A stretch of DNA of 64,000 nt from the NCBI GenBank assembly GCA_035048815.1, contig JAUCBN010000034.1:9836737-9900736 (forward strand), read 5' to 3'. The position numbers and the translations under genes were made by a program. Origin of the DNA: Abelmoschus esculentus (taxonomy: Eukaryota; Streptophyta; Magnoliopsida; Malvales; Malvaceae). Shown here one piece after another: positions 34,967-47,400 of this stretch. Position 1 is the stretch's first letter, and every line of letters begins with the position of its first letter. The notes under the pieces are model-generated. The model ran no database searches. It saw only the letters and a list, made by a program, of their open reading frames with translations, and had not been told where the DNA came from.

Positions 34967-37021
34967 TTTTTTTTTCCTGTCTTTGTGACATGTTTTTGTT
35001 TTGTGATTTGATTCATCTATTTTTGTGGCATGTTTTAGCATACCCTAACAATCGATTGTTGTTCGTACAGAGATTCAATCGATGCTAGTTTCGGATTTTT
35101 TTTTTGTCGGTGGTCACTTAAAAAGATTTAACCTCACTCGGTTGATGGTTGTTTGCCGATGAAATCAGTCTTGGGTAGCGATGTTTTTTGCATGACAGTT
35201 TGGATCGCCTACAACTCCTTTCTTTGTTATGTGTCTCGTTTGGATAGAGACATGGAGATTCAGGAAGCTTCTGAATTTTATTAGTATGCTTATCTACATA
35301 AAAATATATATTTTTCTTTGTTTTTGGTTGTAAGAATCTTTAAATTGTTTAATCCAGTTATTTTGCTTTTTGATTATAATATAATTATAATTTTTTTTAT
35401 GAATTTAATAAAAATCTAACGACATTTATAAAAAAAATGAATATAATTACTCATTAGATAAATAGTATATCTCATTTATTATTATATATTTTCTTGACAA
35501 ACTTAAATAGACTTTTGATTCTTATCAAAATTTCAAAATTCTCAACTAATTAAACTAACCCTTGTTGACAATATATGAGAGATTAAGTTAAAGGTTGATA
35601 AATTGACAAGGGTTTTTAAGAATCCAAATTTTAGAGTCATCCTTCCAGTGTTGACTTAAACCCTTGATTAACCTATTTGTTAGTACCTTGGGCTTGTTGG
35701 GCCAAGTGTTCAATTGGGTCAAAAGATTATATTAATGGTCTTTTTGGATGTCATGAGAAAGTGGATGGACCAATGGACAAATTTATCCTTTAGTTTAGAG
35801 GATGATTGTCTTTAATTTTGTTACACTAAAACTCAGATAACAACTTAAGCAACTAATTATCGGTTAAATTACAGTTAAATATTTAACTATTTATCACCCT
35901 CTCTCGCATCTCTTCATCTGTACTGAATCACGTAATTATCATAGCTCCGAGGGACAATTCTAAATAAAAATCGTTTGTCTCTCTTATGTTTTTTTTTATG
36001 TTTTCTGTTAAAAAATTTAAATAAAATTAAATTTTAACTGTTATTTTCTATATCTTAAAATCTATCCCTAATTTTTTAAATCTTAACCACAATTCCTAAC
36101 TTTAAACTCTAAACCCTCTAATTTAAAATGAAGGCATGAAAAAAGACATGAGAAAGAGGCAGATGATTTGCACCCGACAATTACTACCCTATCCCTATTT
36201 TTTCCCCTTTATCCTTATATATATATATATATATATATATATTAGTTTATTTATAAATTTAAAGCTTCCTCAACCAAATTAAAGAGAAGAGGAGACAGGA
36301 AACACCCATGTCTTAAACCTCTTGATATTACTCTACATGAGAGAATTTTTCAAAAGTTTTAAGATAAATTTTTCACGTACAAATAATTAGTCTACATGAG
36401 AGACTTCCGTAGCAAATGATAATTCTCCATTTCATAATTGAGAGAATCCCGTAACAAGCAATAAAATTAAAACCTATCTTTAAACAATTTTAAGATATGA
36501 TAGTGTTCAATATTAAATTCAATAATAGCATTAAGAGAATAACTAAAACTAAATCAATCTATTGATAAAGCTATAATTAAATTAATTTTGTACATGTATT
36601 TTCCTAAGGATTATCATGCGTGAGTATAGCTAGAAAAAACCATTACAAACACAAATATAAGTCTTAAACTTTGTTACTTGTCCTCAATCATACTTCAATG
36701 TAGCACACCAACTCTCCTATCTACCTCCTTTTTATCTCATTAAATATATTCGATACCAATAAAATTAAGCAAGGTTAATAATTTGAATAACGAAAATGAA
36801 GAGCATAAGCACTCATATGATAATTTTTTTAAAAATAAATAAATATATCATCAATCCATCAATATCAAATACAACAAGATTTAACACCCTCGTATAATTT
36901 CACTCAATACTCTTAAATTTTTAGGATACATTTAACTGTCACTATCAGAACATAATATGATATTATCAATCATGCAAATGAATTAAATTTCTAACACTAA
37001 ATATGAATTTGATGCAAAATT
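34967..37021. other. AT-rich intergenic DNA with (TA)n at 36216-36242
   Basis: No gene is seen. The tract at 36050-36130 holds decayed CCCTAAA-like units related to 14660-14775. The rest has no identifiable element. Confidence 0.4.
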
Positions 37022-37039
37022 AAAGGGTCTTCAAAAGGA

Positions 37040-37138
37040 GATCTACTGATTGGTCTAGTGGTCAAGGATGCTCATCCTGTCCCATTTTGCATGGGTCTGA
37101 ATCCCGGTATGAGAAAATTGTAATCTCACTAAATCAAA
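37040..37138 (+). mobile_element. Short tRNA-derived SINE with 18-bp TSD
   Basis: A 99-bp body is flanked by identical copies of AAAGGGTCTTCAAAAGGA at 37022-37039 and 37139-37156. It contains an RNA polymerase III A box (TGGTCTAGTGG, 37051-37061) and a B box (GGTCTGAATCC, 37094-37104) 32 bp apart, as in tRNAs, and ends in an A-rich tail (AAATCAAA). The long duplication and tail are signatures of LINE-driven retroposition. It is not a tRNA gene: no acceptor stem pairs and the B box departs from GGTTCGAATCC. Confidence 0.85.
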
Positions 37139-37156
37139 AAAGGGTCTTCAAAAGGA

Positions 37157-37822
37157 CAGTAAATATCTTAAATATGGGTACGTAAAAAAAGGAAATGAAG
37201 ATTTCAAAATTAAAATGAGTTATTTATTTATATGTTAGTTAAACATAACAACATCGAACACACTATCAATATTCTTAAAACTTATTCTCACGTCTAATTT
37301 AATGACTAAAAATTTAGAGAAGTAACATTTGTGTAACCCTTAACCCAATTTAGACGATATACTGAACTAAGCGAATTGCATTGGGTTTGTCGGGAAAAAA
37401 AAAGATTAACTCTATCACGTCTATTTTTACCTTGCCTAAATACATTGTTAAATCCTTAGGTGATAATGCTTGTAGTGGATTAAATTAAAACTGAAACGGA
37501 CTTCAATTTAACATTTAGTTGCACTGATTAAACAAGTTAAGGACCAAAAAATAAATTGGTAAGACTATAAGGACTTACTTGAAACTAAAGTAACCAATCC
37601 TCAATTATTCAGGTTCCATGCATATTTATCTAATTTAAACTTCAAATAATCATTCAAACTCATTAAATTGTATTCATATCAACAAGGGACCAACATGTAT
37701 AAATCTAAAGCATCAAACATCTCTTTAATAGAATTAACGAAACTCAATATCATTCCTTGAGTATCGATACCCCAACCAATATTACATTATCAATATCAAT
37801 ACCAGTGTTCTAGTATCGATAC
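37157..37822. other. Intergenic DNA with two TATCGATA units
   Basis: GTATCGATACC near 37770 and GTATCGATACTG near 37813 abut the copia LTR. No gene is visible. Confidence 0.4.
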
Positions 37823-38261
37823 TGTTAGGTTTGATGCTTTAATCATTTCGATCACCAAGTGATGGAGAAGATGTCGGTTGGATGAATTGTGGTTGAAATC
37901 AGAATGATAAATAATGATACAATAATTTTATAATGGTTCGTTCTTTTAACAAACACCTATATTCACTACCTTCACTAAGGATTTCACAAATTTATTCTTC
38001 CTTTTGAGGCCAAAGGGGTAACCTTACGATCTAGGCCTAATTACCAATTCTAGCATCCAAAGCTTACAACCTAAGATTTGAGAATCCTCTCAAATAAGAG
38101 ATAAAGAAAGCAAACAAGAATCTCTTTCACAAGGTAAAGGTCTATACTCTAAGCATTCACTCAAATCCTATGACACTTGAGCATTCATGTACATTAAAGC
38201 TTACAAGTATTGTAGTGAGGCTTTTGGAGTCTTGTATTATGAATGAAGCGTCCATCTATTG

Positions 38262-39597
38262 CCAAGTTGTAATATTTGAGGTTGTCGAAACCACAGGGAC
38301 TGGATGCCTACGCAGCAAATTATTCTTGCACTAAAAAGTAAATAAAAAACAAGTAATTTGGGTTGAAGAATGATTAACTTAAGAACATAAACTAAGTAAA
38401 TAATTGAGATTAAGATGAAAGAAATAAGGCCAAGTCGATTGCTTTGAAGAGTGGAGTCCAGTTATAATAAATTATCCTCTTATTAAAGCATGGGGTTGAA
38501 GTGTCGCCTCGGCAGGTCACTAAAGGGTTGCCTTAGCTGCCTCGACGGGTTATGCCTTGTCGATAATTCAACTATTCATAGTTCGACAAAGTATCCTTAG
38601 TTGCTTCCTCCTTATCCCTAATTTGGATTACTATTGAAGGTCAGTCTTGATAATACCTCCCGGCGTGAATCAAGGGTAAACAACAACTGACAGTATACTT
38701 CCTTATACTCGTTGAAATCCTGGTTGGATTAGCCAATGCCCAAGAGCAAAGATCGTATTCTCTCGTTTCGTGAACCTAACTATCCCTAGTATAGGCAAAT
38801 GGGTTTATCCTCGTAAACTTATCTTCCGTGCTCGTATGCAAAGTACAGTGAGAACCAAGAGAAAATAAACTATGAAACTAGAGTTGCATTAATAAGAATC
38901 AAATAGAATTACAATTTTCTTCCACAACTACTCCATAATTAACCAATGCCTTGAGAAAGAATTTGAACAAATGTTTTGTCGGCGACTAAGGGTTTATTCT
39001 ATGAAACCGACTTATTTTCCTTGACCTAAGGTCTTGCTTTATATAGGCGAAGCCTAGGTCAAAGTTTTCCATAAGTATTAGGAGTTCTAAAAGGAATAGA
39101 ATACATATTCATATTAAATTACAACTCTTTTATTCTATTTTCTAATTTTGCTCCCTTTCGACTCTTGAAATTTCGTTAACTTTGACCATGACTTGACTTT
39201 GTTTCCTCGCTTTTGCTTCTTAATTGTGCTCACTGGATTCAATACTTTATTCTTTATCTATCGTACACCAATTGTTATCGTTATTCTGCTATCGCGACAA
39301 CCAATTTGTTGCCTTAGCGGGTTCTCATATGCGATTGATCTTTTGTCTGTAACTCTTGCTTTCAGCATCCATCAATTGTAATTTGTATTACCTGTAGGTT
39401 TATTTCCTGTCTAAGAAAGAAAACTATAACCGTACTTGTTTTATACCAAGTAATATACAAAAATAAAATTTAAGTGCTTGGATGCTAGGATGTAGAAAAC
39501 AATCAGAATTATTCAGTATTATCATTAAATCTGCTCATTACTTGCAATAGTTGAGTGAAGAAATTATATAATAAATAGGATTTTTATGCACTTATCA
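38262..39597 (-). mobile_element. Athila-like solo LTR (family B) in a copia LTR
   Basis: The minus strand starts TGATAAGTGC, has a TATA box (TATATAAAGC, about 39036-39045), and shares the CTCCCGGCGTGAATCA block (about 38660) and flanking segments with family A. A 5-bp direct repeat TATTG flanks it (38257-38261 and 39598-39602). With that duplication the LTR ends in ...TTGG and not ...CA; if the end is taken two bases further, the duplication overlaps it. Its 3' half matches the LTR fragment of element 2 at 62119-62446. Confidence 0.85.
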
Positions 39598-39794
39598 TAT
39601 TGTCTAGGAATAAAATGGAATTTAAGCACTAAGACATGATTTAATCACAATAGATATTGGCTTGCAGATCATTAGTTGTTGTTGATGCTTAAAAGTTCAT
39701 TTTATAGTCTCAAATGGGTTCCTAGCCATTGGGGATCTTGAGATTAGACTGAAGCCGTTGGGACAAGTTTTCATGCTAAATTTCCTCTTTTGAT

Positions 39795-40135
39795 ACAGTC
39801 GGTATCAATACACGAGTTTGCGTATCGGTACAATGATATTTGGGAAGTAGCCATTGGCCACGCTTTAGCATATACATATCGATATGCTTCTTTTCTGTAT
39901 CGATATGCCACTCATCTATATCGGTACGGTAGTTCCATCTATCAGTATGCTATACTTGCATGGAATTAGCCAATTAGGTTTAAAATCTTAGGGTATTGGT
40001 ACGCTAAAGGAGTGTATCGGTATGTGTCCCCATATCGATACGCTAGAGCCTATATCGATACAAGTTTTTAGTTTTGGAAAATTCATGTAGCTAAACCTAG
40101 CTCATATCGGTACGACAACAATCGTATTGATATGA
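39795..40135. repeat. TATCGATA/TATCGGTACG array in copia 3' LTR
   Basis: More than ten units such as GTATCGGTAC, CATATCGATATGC and CATATCGATACGC lie in 340 bp, with matching units in the partner LTR at 42795-43050. Confidence 0.85.
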
Positions 40136-41689
40136 CTTCTTAAAAATATAAAGTTTGACTACATTTAAAATGCTTTGTATACTTTCAAAACCTTTTGAAA
40201 ATATCTCAAATGTAATTTCATTTTGTTTGGACTTAAAAACATTTTTTAATTATTTTCAAATTAATTCAAAACTATTTTTCAATTATTATATCAAAATCAA
40301 TATGTCAACAATCTTCCCCTTTTATAAATAAAACCAACTTGAAAATTTATTTTCGAGATTTCTCTCCTTTTGTAAAAATAAATTTTGAAAAGAAATTAAA
40401 ATTTAAAAGTCATTAAAGCCCCCCTTATTCATTTGAAAAAATAATTTTATAAATATTATCCCTTTTTATTATATCAAAAATGGTTCAAACTAAAGTTTTA
40501 AGAATTTTAAGTCTATAACTATAGAGAGTTTTAAAATTAAATTTGATAAAAAAAAATAATGTTGTTTAAAATGGCTCCCCTTACTTATTGCATCAATTAA
40601 ATGTTAATCCAACAAATATATGATAAAATTGAATTTAAAAAATAACTAAAATAAATACAAAAGAAATTCAATTAAAAAATAATTACCACTTGAACCATAG
40701 GGACGATATGAAACCTTCCTTTTTCAAGTGTCCTTCCTTCTTTGTATAGAGCTCCTTCTTAATTCATCACTTTGTTGATCAATGCTCCATCACATCTAAA
40801 TTAAGACAATATCAAATATTTTGGTATCTAAATTGTTTTAAATCCATAAGCATTAGTAGTACAAGGTTTAGCCCCTTATGATTCCATTTTTCAATTTTAT
40901 CATTTTAGTTGAATTGATTAGTTCTTTTGGGATCCAAACACTTTAAAAAAATCATTTACAAATCTAGGGGCACTAAATTGTCTTTTGATAAAAATTTATT
41001 TTCTCAACTTGTTTTTTATTAAGTTTTTTGAAAATTAAATCTTTTTTTCTTAAGATCATCAATTTTAATTTGATGGTCTTTTTGTTTCTCTTTAAGCAAA
41101 TTTTGTAAGCTTAAAACTTAGAGTTCAAAATCTTTTGATTTTGCTTCAAACTCCAAATTGGATTTTAAAAGTAAATTATTTTTTATTTTTTTAATTTGAA
41201 AATTGACTTTTTTTCCCAAAAATGAAGTCTTGAACTCAAAAATCAATTTATCATAGGCTTCTTGTAACCCATCAAAATATTAATTTAAACAAGATGAGTT
41301 AGAAGTTACCTCTCCCTCATTGAGATACATAAAGAATAAGTGATCTATCTCTTCATCTTCGTTGGAGTCTTCGTCACTCCATGTTTTCATAAATGATTTA
41401 TTTAACGATGATCCCTTTTTATAGTGAGAGAATCGTATTTGGTGTGCCTCGATTTTTTACAACTTTAACACTTTGGGGATCTATCATCTTCTTCTTCAAT
41501 TCATGTTTTGAAGATTTCTTCATGTCTCTCTTCATGAATAGAGAAAATTTCGTGAAGAGATAGGCCATCTCTTGATCTTCATCACTATCCTCCTCACTAG
41601 ATTCTTTTTGGTGATTTATGGAGGATTGAAGAGCAATGATGTTGAAATCAACTCCTTGCTCTTTGATTTTTTCTCCTCCTTTTTAAGGG

Positions 41690-42240
41690 TTGAGAAATAA
41701 TTTCATGGATAAGAAGAGACCCTATGAGTTCATCAAGCTTGATTTTCTTCAATTTCTTGGCTTCGATGATTATTGTTTTCTTTCAAGTTCATTAAGTTTT
41801 TTCATCAATCTTGTATGAGCTTTTCTTCTGGTATCTCCTCTCTAAGACCTTTGTGTTGATTGAAAATAATGGAGAATCGATCAAACTTGCTCTGGATGTC
41901 TTCATTTGGGGTCTATCTTGAAGTTTTCATAATTGAGGTTGAGTAGGCCAAGCTGTCTCCCTCTCCTCATTTTTACTTTCATGAACGACTTCAAGTTTGT
42001 CTCAAAACCTACTTTGCCTTTTTCAGACTTTGGCATCCTCATCGGGGCCTAATATATAAAACAAAACGCGCAAGACTTTGCAATAAAGCTATATCTTTTT
42101 GTTATCTTTGATATTCTAATCTGGCTTTCTTTGTATTGGCATGAACGATCCTTCTTCAATAATGTTTCAAATATGATAGTCGATAGCCTTGATGAAGTAC
42201 ATTATCCTATTCTTCCAATACGCATAATGTTCATCGGTTG
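41690..42240 (-). pseudogene. Copia gag remnant (UBN2-type)
   Basis: Reading across frameshifts from 42240 downwards gives DEHYAYWKNRIMYFIKAIDYHI, KLEVVHE and RFSIIFNQHKGLREEIP, followed by KLDELIGSLLIHE. This is the order of the gag polypeptide of copia elements of the SIRE/Maximus group. An acidic patch (SSEEDSDEDQEM, near 41590) follows. Many stops are present, so it is not functional. Confidence 0.7.
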
Positions 42241-42306
42241 GGTATATGATGGTTGGGCAAGCCGGATCGCCTCAATAGGATGTTAATCCATCTCGTTTGA
42301 GTCTCT

Positions 42307-42319
42307 CTCTGATATCAAT
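42307..42319 (-). other. Copia primer binding site, initiator tRNA-Met type
   Basis: The minus strand reads ATTGATATCAGAG, one base from the usual TTGGTATCAGAG complementary to initiator tRNA-Met. It directly abuts the 5' LTR and fixes the orientation. Confidence 0.75.
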
Positions 42320-42794
42320 TATTAGGCTCAATGCTTCAATTATTTTGATCACCAAGTGGTGAAGAAAATGTCAGTTGGGTAAATTATGGTGGGAAACAAA
42401 AAGATAAATAATGAAACAATAATTTTAGAATGGTTCGGTCTTCTAACAATCACCTACATCTACTACCCTGACTATATATTTCCCAAATTCACTATGAATT
42501 TCTTCTTTTTAAAGTCAAAGGGTAACCTTACAACCTAGACCCAATTATCAAGTCTAGCATCCAAAGCTTGCAACCCAAGCTTTGGGAATCCTCTCAAACA
42601 AGATATATATAAGAAATGGAATTTAAGCACTAAGACATGATTTAATCACAATAGATCTTGGCTTGAATATCATTAGTTTTTATTGATGCTTGAAGGTTTG
42701 TTTTATACTCCCAAATGAGTTCTTAGCCCTTAAAGACCGTTAGGATTGGATTGAAGCTGTTGGGACAAGTTTTCTTGCCAATTTCCTCTTTTGA

Positions 42795-43330
42795 TACAGT
42801 CATATCGATATGCGGGAGTGTGTATTGGTACACTACTACTTTGGAAAGTAGTCGTTGGGCACGCTTCAACGTATGTGCATCGTTACGCATCTTCTATGTA
42901 TTGGTATGCCATTCATCCGTATCGATACGATGGTTTCTTATATCGGTACGTTATACTTACATGAAATAATTTGTTGGGGTTTAAAAGCTTAGGGTATCGG
43001 TACGCTAAAGGAGCGTATCGGTACACCTCACCGTATCAATATATTAGAGCATGTACCAATACAAATTTTCGGTTTTTTAAAAATTTTGTAGCTAAAAATC
43101 TAGTAACACATCGTTTCGATACCTCTTTGAGGGTGTATAAAAACAGGGTGCGTATCGATACACCATATAGGCATATCGATACACCATATACGCGAAGGAT
43201 GTGTATCGATACTATGTGTGTTTCGATACTCCGATACGAGTATGTTTTCCTTAGCCTTAAGTCATCGCCTTAGTGTATCGAAATGCAAGAGAGTCATTTT
43301 GATACCGCACTCTAGGCATATTGATAACCC
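42795..43330. repeat. Second TATCGATA array, spanning the LTR break
   Basis: Units such as GTATCGGTACG (about 42996, 43015), GCGTATCGATACACC (43151) and GTGTATCGATACTATG (43200) continue past 43110, where homology with the partner LTR ends. The array therefore bridges two different sequences. Confidence 0.8.
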
Positions 43331-43959
43331 TGGTCAATTAGCCCAATATTTCTAAGCGTTGAGTCGAGGTTTTCATATTTTACACCAGAGGTTTCTATAG
43401 GTTAATTCAACTTTTAAATGAATACTAAAACCGAGAAATTGACACCTTAGCCTCATTTAATTGATATAGGTTAAAAACATGGAAGCCGATTTGTAATTGA
43501 CATGTGTTGGAAACCCAATGGGTATTGGTGATATAAGTATATGATATGGTATGTTGGGGACCTTGCTTAGTGTTGATGGGTCGCCTAGAGTTATAATATA
43601 TGATATGGTATGTTCGAAGATGCTTGATGAACCATTCCATGCATGGATGTAGGATTCCGATGCTTAGTGAACACATGCCTCATCCTAGAGTATGAGATTC
43701 TAATGCTTAGTGGACGCAAGCCCTGCTCGTAGTTTATGATCACAATGCTTAGTGGTGGCGAGCTCATAATTTTAGGCTCAGGCTCAGCTCGAAAATAATA
43801 TTATTGGGCTCGGCTCGACTCAAAATAATTTGGATTGGATTTTATGAACTTATGAAAAAATTGGATTTAGACTTATTCTTGTTAGGCTTTTGAAATAAAA
43901 TTTTGAAATACGAATTTTGAGCCGGAGGCCCAATGTAACACCGGGTTGAAGGTGTTACA
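43331..43959 (+). repeat. Probable Tekay-like LTR end
   Basis: Short phrases such as ATGCTTAGTG recur at 43661, 43702 and 43747, and GTATATGATATGGTATGTT near 43536 recurs near 43596. The segment ends GGTGTTACA at 43959, the typical Tekay-type right end. A TGTAACACC, the typical left end, lies only 17 bp upstream (43934). The LTR interior is too decayed to align. Confidence 0.4.
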
Positions 43960-44406
43960 ATAATAATATTTATTTTGTATTTATTATTTATATATTTCAT
44001 TTTAAATAATTAAGAAATCTTTTAAAATAACATTTAATAATTTGTAAAGCAATAGAACTTAAAATAAACTGACTTTTTTTCGCCATTGAATTAAAAGAAT
44101 TATTAAAATTTAAATAAATTACTCAAATTGTGAAGACGGTCCGAACCGGTTAAAAAGATGTTTCGACTGTAATTTTTCCAGTTCCCTACGTCTCAGATGC
44201 TGACGCATCCTCAAACCAATAATAACCTACCACGCGTAACGACATCGTTAAATAAAATTAAAAAACTAGTTGATTTTAGACTCTCCATAGGAACGAATAT
44301 ATTACGGATTCCCCGTCTGTTCCAAAACAAAAATCCAATCTGGAATAATATTTCCGAAGCAATTTAACTTTTTTCTTCGTCTTCGAATCAATCACTTGCG
44401 ATCTAA

Positions 44407-47400
44407 TGTTCAGGTTCTGGTATGTTTCTGTTGTTAACACTTTTAATCTCTCTTGATCTATTTGGATCACATGATTCTTTTTCCCCACCGCTTTTCTCTT
44501 CTTTTAATGCTTTGAATTTCGACTCGGACTTCATTTTTAGGGTTTTTATTTTACTTTTTCCATTTGCCTGAGAATATGATTAATTTCACTTGGGTTTGTG
44601 AATTTCTCCAAACTTTCGTCAGAGTTTCCTTGTATTAATATAGTTGTGGGTTTGCTTGATTTTTTTTTTGGTTTGTTATTCTCTTTTCCTTGCATATTAA
44701 TGTATATGTATTTTTAGAATCGTCGTTTACTTCTTTTAGGGAGTATTACAAGGTTGTTTGATCATCAAAGAGACTGGAATTTATGTTCAAGGGAAGTTAG
44801 GCTATTGTATCTTTTAGTAATAGAAACATGTTGTTGGATAAGAAATTGAAAAAAATTCCCTTCTTCTTCTTCTTCCATTTTGTTGTTCATTAAAATAGTA
44901 ATGAGAGGTGCTCTGCACACATAGCAAAAATGGAACTTGCGTTAGCAGTATTTTAAAATCGAAGAAAATTCTCTCTTAATCTTATTCATAGCAAGAGTAG
45001 ATATTATATATAACAATTGATTAAGTATTCTAGGAAGCTAAATATTTAGTATTATAAAAAATTAAATATCCTATAGTAAATACATAAATACAATTCTAGA
45101 TATAATCTCTAGAGATATTCTACTAAAGTTGAGTTTTCATAATTATAAAATACATAATATATTTTTATATTTAACCAATATTTTGTTTTGATTTTTTTTG
45201 AAAATGAACCCAATTCTAGGCGTAAATTTTAAGTACCTGAGAATTCTATTTATTGCCTCTATGTGCTCTTCTCGAGGATATCTTATATGTTGGCTTATTA
45301 TACTCACTGCATACGCAATCTTAGGTCGAGTAAGTGAGAAATAAATTAGTTTTTTTATCAACCTTTGATAGGATTCTTTGTTTACAAGATTTCTCATTCC
45401 ATTTTTACCAAATTTAAATCATGGTTCCATTGAAGTCTCAGTTGGCCTACACTCGAGCATTTTAGTTTCTGTCAGTTAATTTAGAATGTATTTCCTCTGG
45501 TAGGGAAGACAAGTTCTTATGAAATCACTGATAGTCCACCACAACCTTCATAAGAACTTGGTCCCTCAAATGATGTTGTTATCCCTATTAATCCAATCTG
45601 TAATCCAATAGATATACCTTCCCCACAACAACTTAGTTCTTCAAAAAGTTTCAACCCTCATACAACACCTCCTCCAACTCTTAAAGCTATATAACATTTA
45701 TCCCCAAATTTTTTAGTCCTCAAACTGTAGACAAACAACTCATTGTTTATACCAGAAAGACAAGGACCCTTCTTGAGGTTGTTATTCAACCTAATACTTG
45801 CCAAGAGCTAGTTTTGAGCCCTACTACTGTTGAAACAGGAGGTAATGGTATTTCTCAAGACTCTTCTAATGTTGCTTTAGATGATTTTCCCATTGTTATT
45901 AGAAAGTAAGAAAATGCACTGCTCATCCTATTAACAAATATGCGGGCTATAAAAATTGTTACCTGGTTTTAAAACCTTTACAATTAGTCTTGACAGTATA
46001 CGAATTCCCAAGACAATAGAAGAAGCCCTTGAAGTCCTGAGTGGAGGAAGGCAATGGAAGAGAAGATCAAAGCATTGGAGAAGAACAATACTTGGAGCCT
46101 AACTAATCTACCAAAAGGGATGAGAGTTGTTGGGTGCAAATGGGTGTTTATAGTGAAGTATCACTCAAATGGGCGTGTTGACAGATACAAGGCAACGCTT
46201 GTAAGCTAAGGGATTTACTCAATCTTATAGAGTTGACTATCAAGAAACCGTTTCTTTGTACCACTGACCAAGTTAAATACCATCAGAGTATTATTTTCAA
46301 TTGTTGTTAATAAAGACTGAAAATTACATCAATTGAACATTAAGAATGAATTTCGAAATGGAAACCTCAAGGAAGAAGTATACATGGAGATCCCACCAAG
46401 TTTGAAGGAAAGATCAACAGAGAGTACAGTGTGCAAGTTAAATAAATCCTTATATGGATTAAAGCAATCCCTTAGAGTTTGATTTGATCGATTTGTTAGG
46501 CCTATGGTTCAGAATGAATTCCAGCAAAATCATGTAGACCATACCTTGTTCAAAAAGATAGCACCAAATGGTAGGATAAGCCTTCTAATAGTTTATGTTG
46601 ATGATATAATTGCTACTGGGGATTTTGTGGAATAAATAGTGAGATTGAAGACTGCTCTAACAAGGAGTTTGAAACAAAGGACATAAATCCTTCTATACTT
46701 CTTGGGAATGGAGGTAGCGAGGTCTAATGAAGGGTTAGTCATTAAGTAGAGGAAATATATTCTGGATTTATTGACAGAAACCAGAATGCTTGATTGCAGG
46801 CCAGTTGAATCTCTAATGGAACAAGGATTTAAATTCAGTAAAGATGGAATGGGAAATCATATAAACATAGAATCATTTCAAAGGTTGGTAGGAAAAATAA
46901 TTTTTTTGTCACTTACTCGACCTGACCTTGCGTATGCAGTGAGTATAGTAAGCCAACATATGAGTGATCCTCGAGAGTAATAAACAGAATTCTCAGGTAC
47001 ATGAAATTTACACTTGGATTTTGCTCATTTTCTGGAAAAGTCGAGACATAATGTTAGTTAAGTATGAGAATATATTATGTATCTTGTACTTATAGAAAGT
47101 TAACTTCAGTAGAATATCTCTTGAGATCATCTCTAGGATTGTATATTGTCTATTTACTATAGAATATTTAGTTTTCTAGAATACTAAATATTTAGTTTCT
47201 TAGAATACTAAGCCAGTCTTTGTATATAATATCTACTCTTCCTATGAATAAAATTAAGAGAGAATTTCATCGAGTAAGCATAATGTGGGATTTTTGTGCA
47301 ATTGCCTGTTTTCTTTAATATGCTCCGGCAATATATGCCCCAAGGAGCATTTTAGGATATGTTTAAACTATCGACATGCTTAATATGTTTTTTGTGCTAT

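Larger units (their letters stand above)
37823..43110 (-). mobile_element. SIRE/Maximus-like Ty1/copia relic carrying gag only
   Basis: On the minus strand: 5' LTR (about 43110-42320, its outer end lost), primer binding site (42319-42307), gag remnant, polypurine tract (AAAAGGGGAAGAT, 40325-40311) and 3' LTR (40310-37823, starting TGTTGACATATTG). The LTRs share long stretches such as TTTAAGCACTAAGACATGATT (39615; 42621) and CTTACAAC/CTTGCAAC blocks. The internal region is only 2.0 kb and has no integrase or reverse transcriptase. The 3' LTR hosts a foreign solo LTR (38262-39597), giving a net LTR length of about 1.15 kb. Confidence 0.8.

Noticed and set aside
37040..37110. tRNA gene
   Set aside because: A and B boxes are present, but there is no acceptor-stem pairing, the B box is atypical, and the 18-bp flanking duplication shows a SINE.
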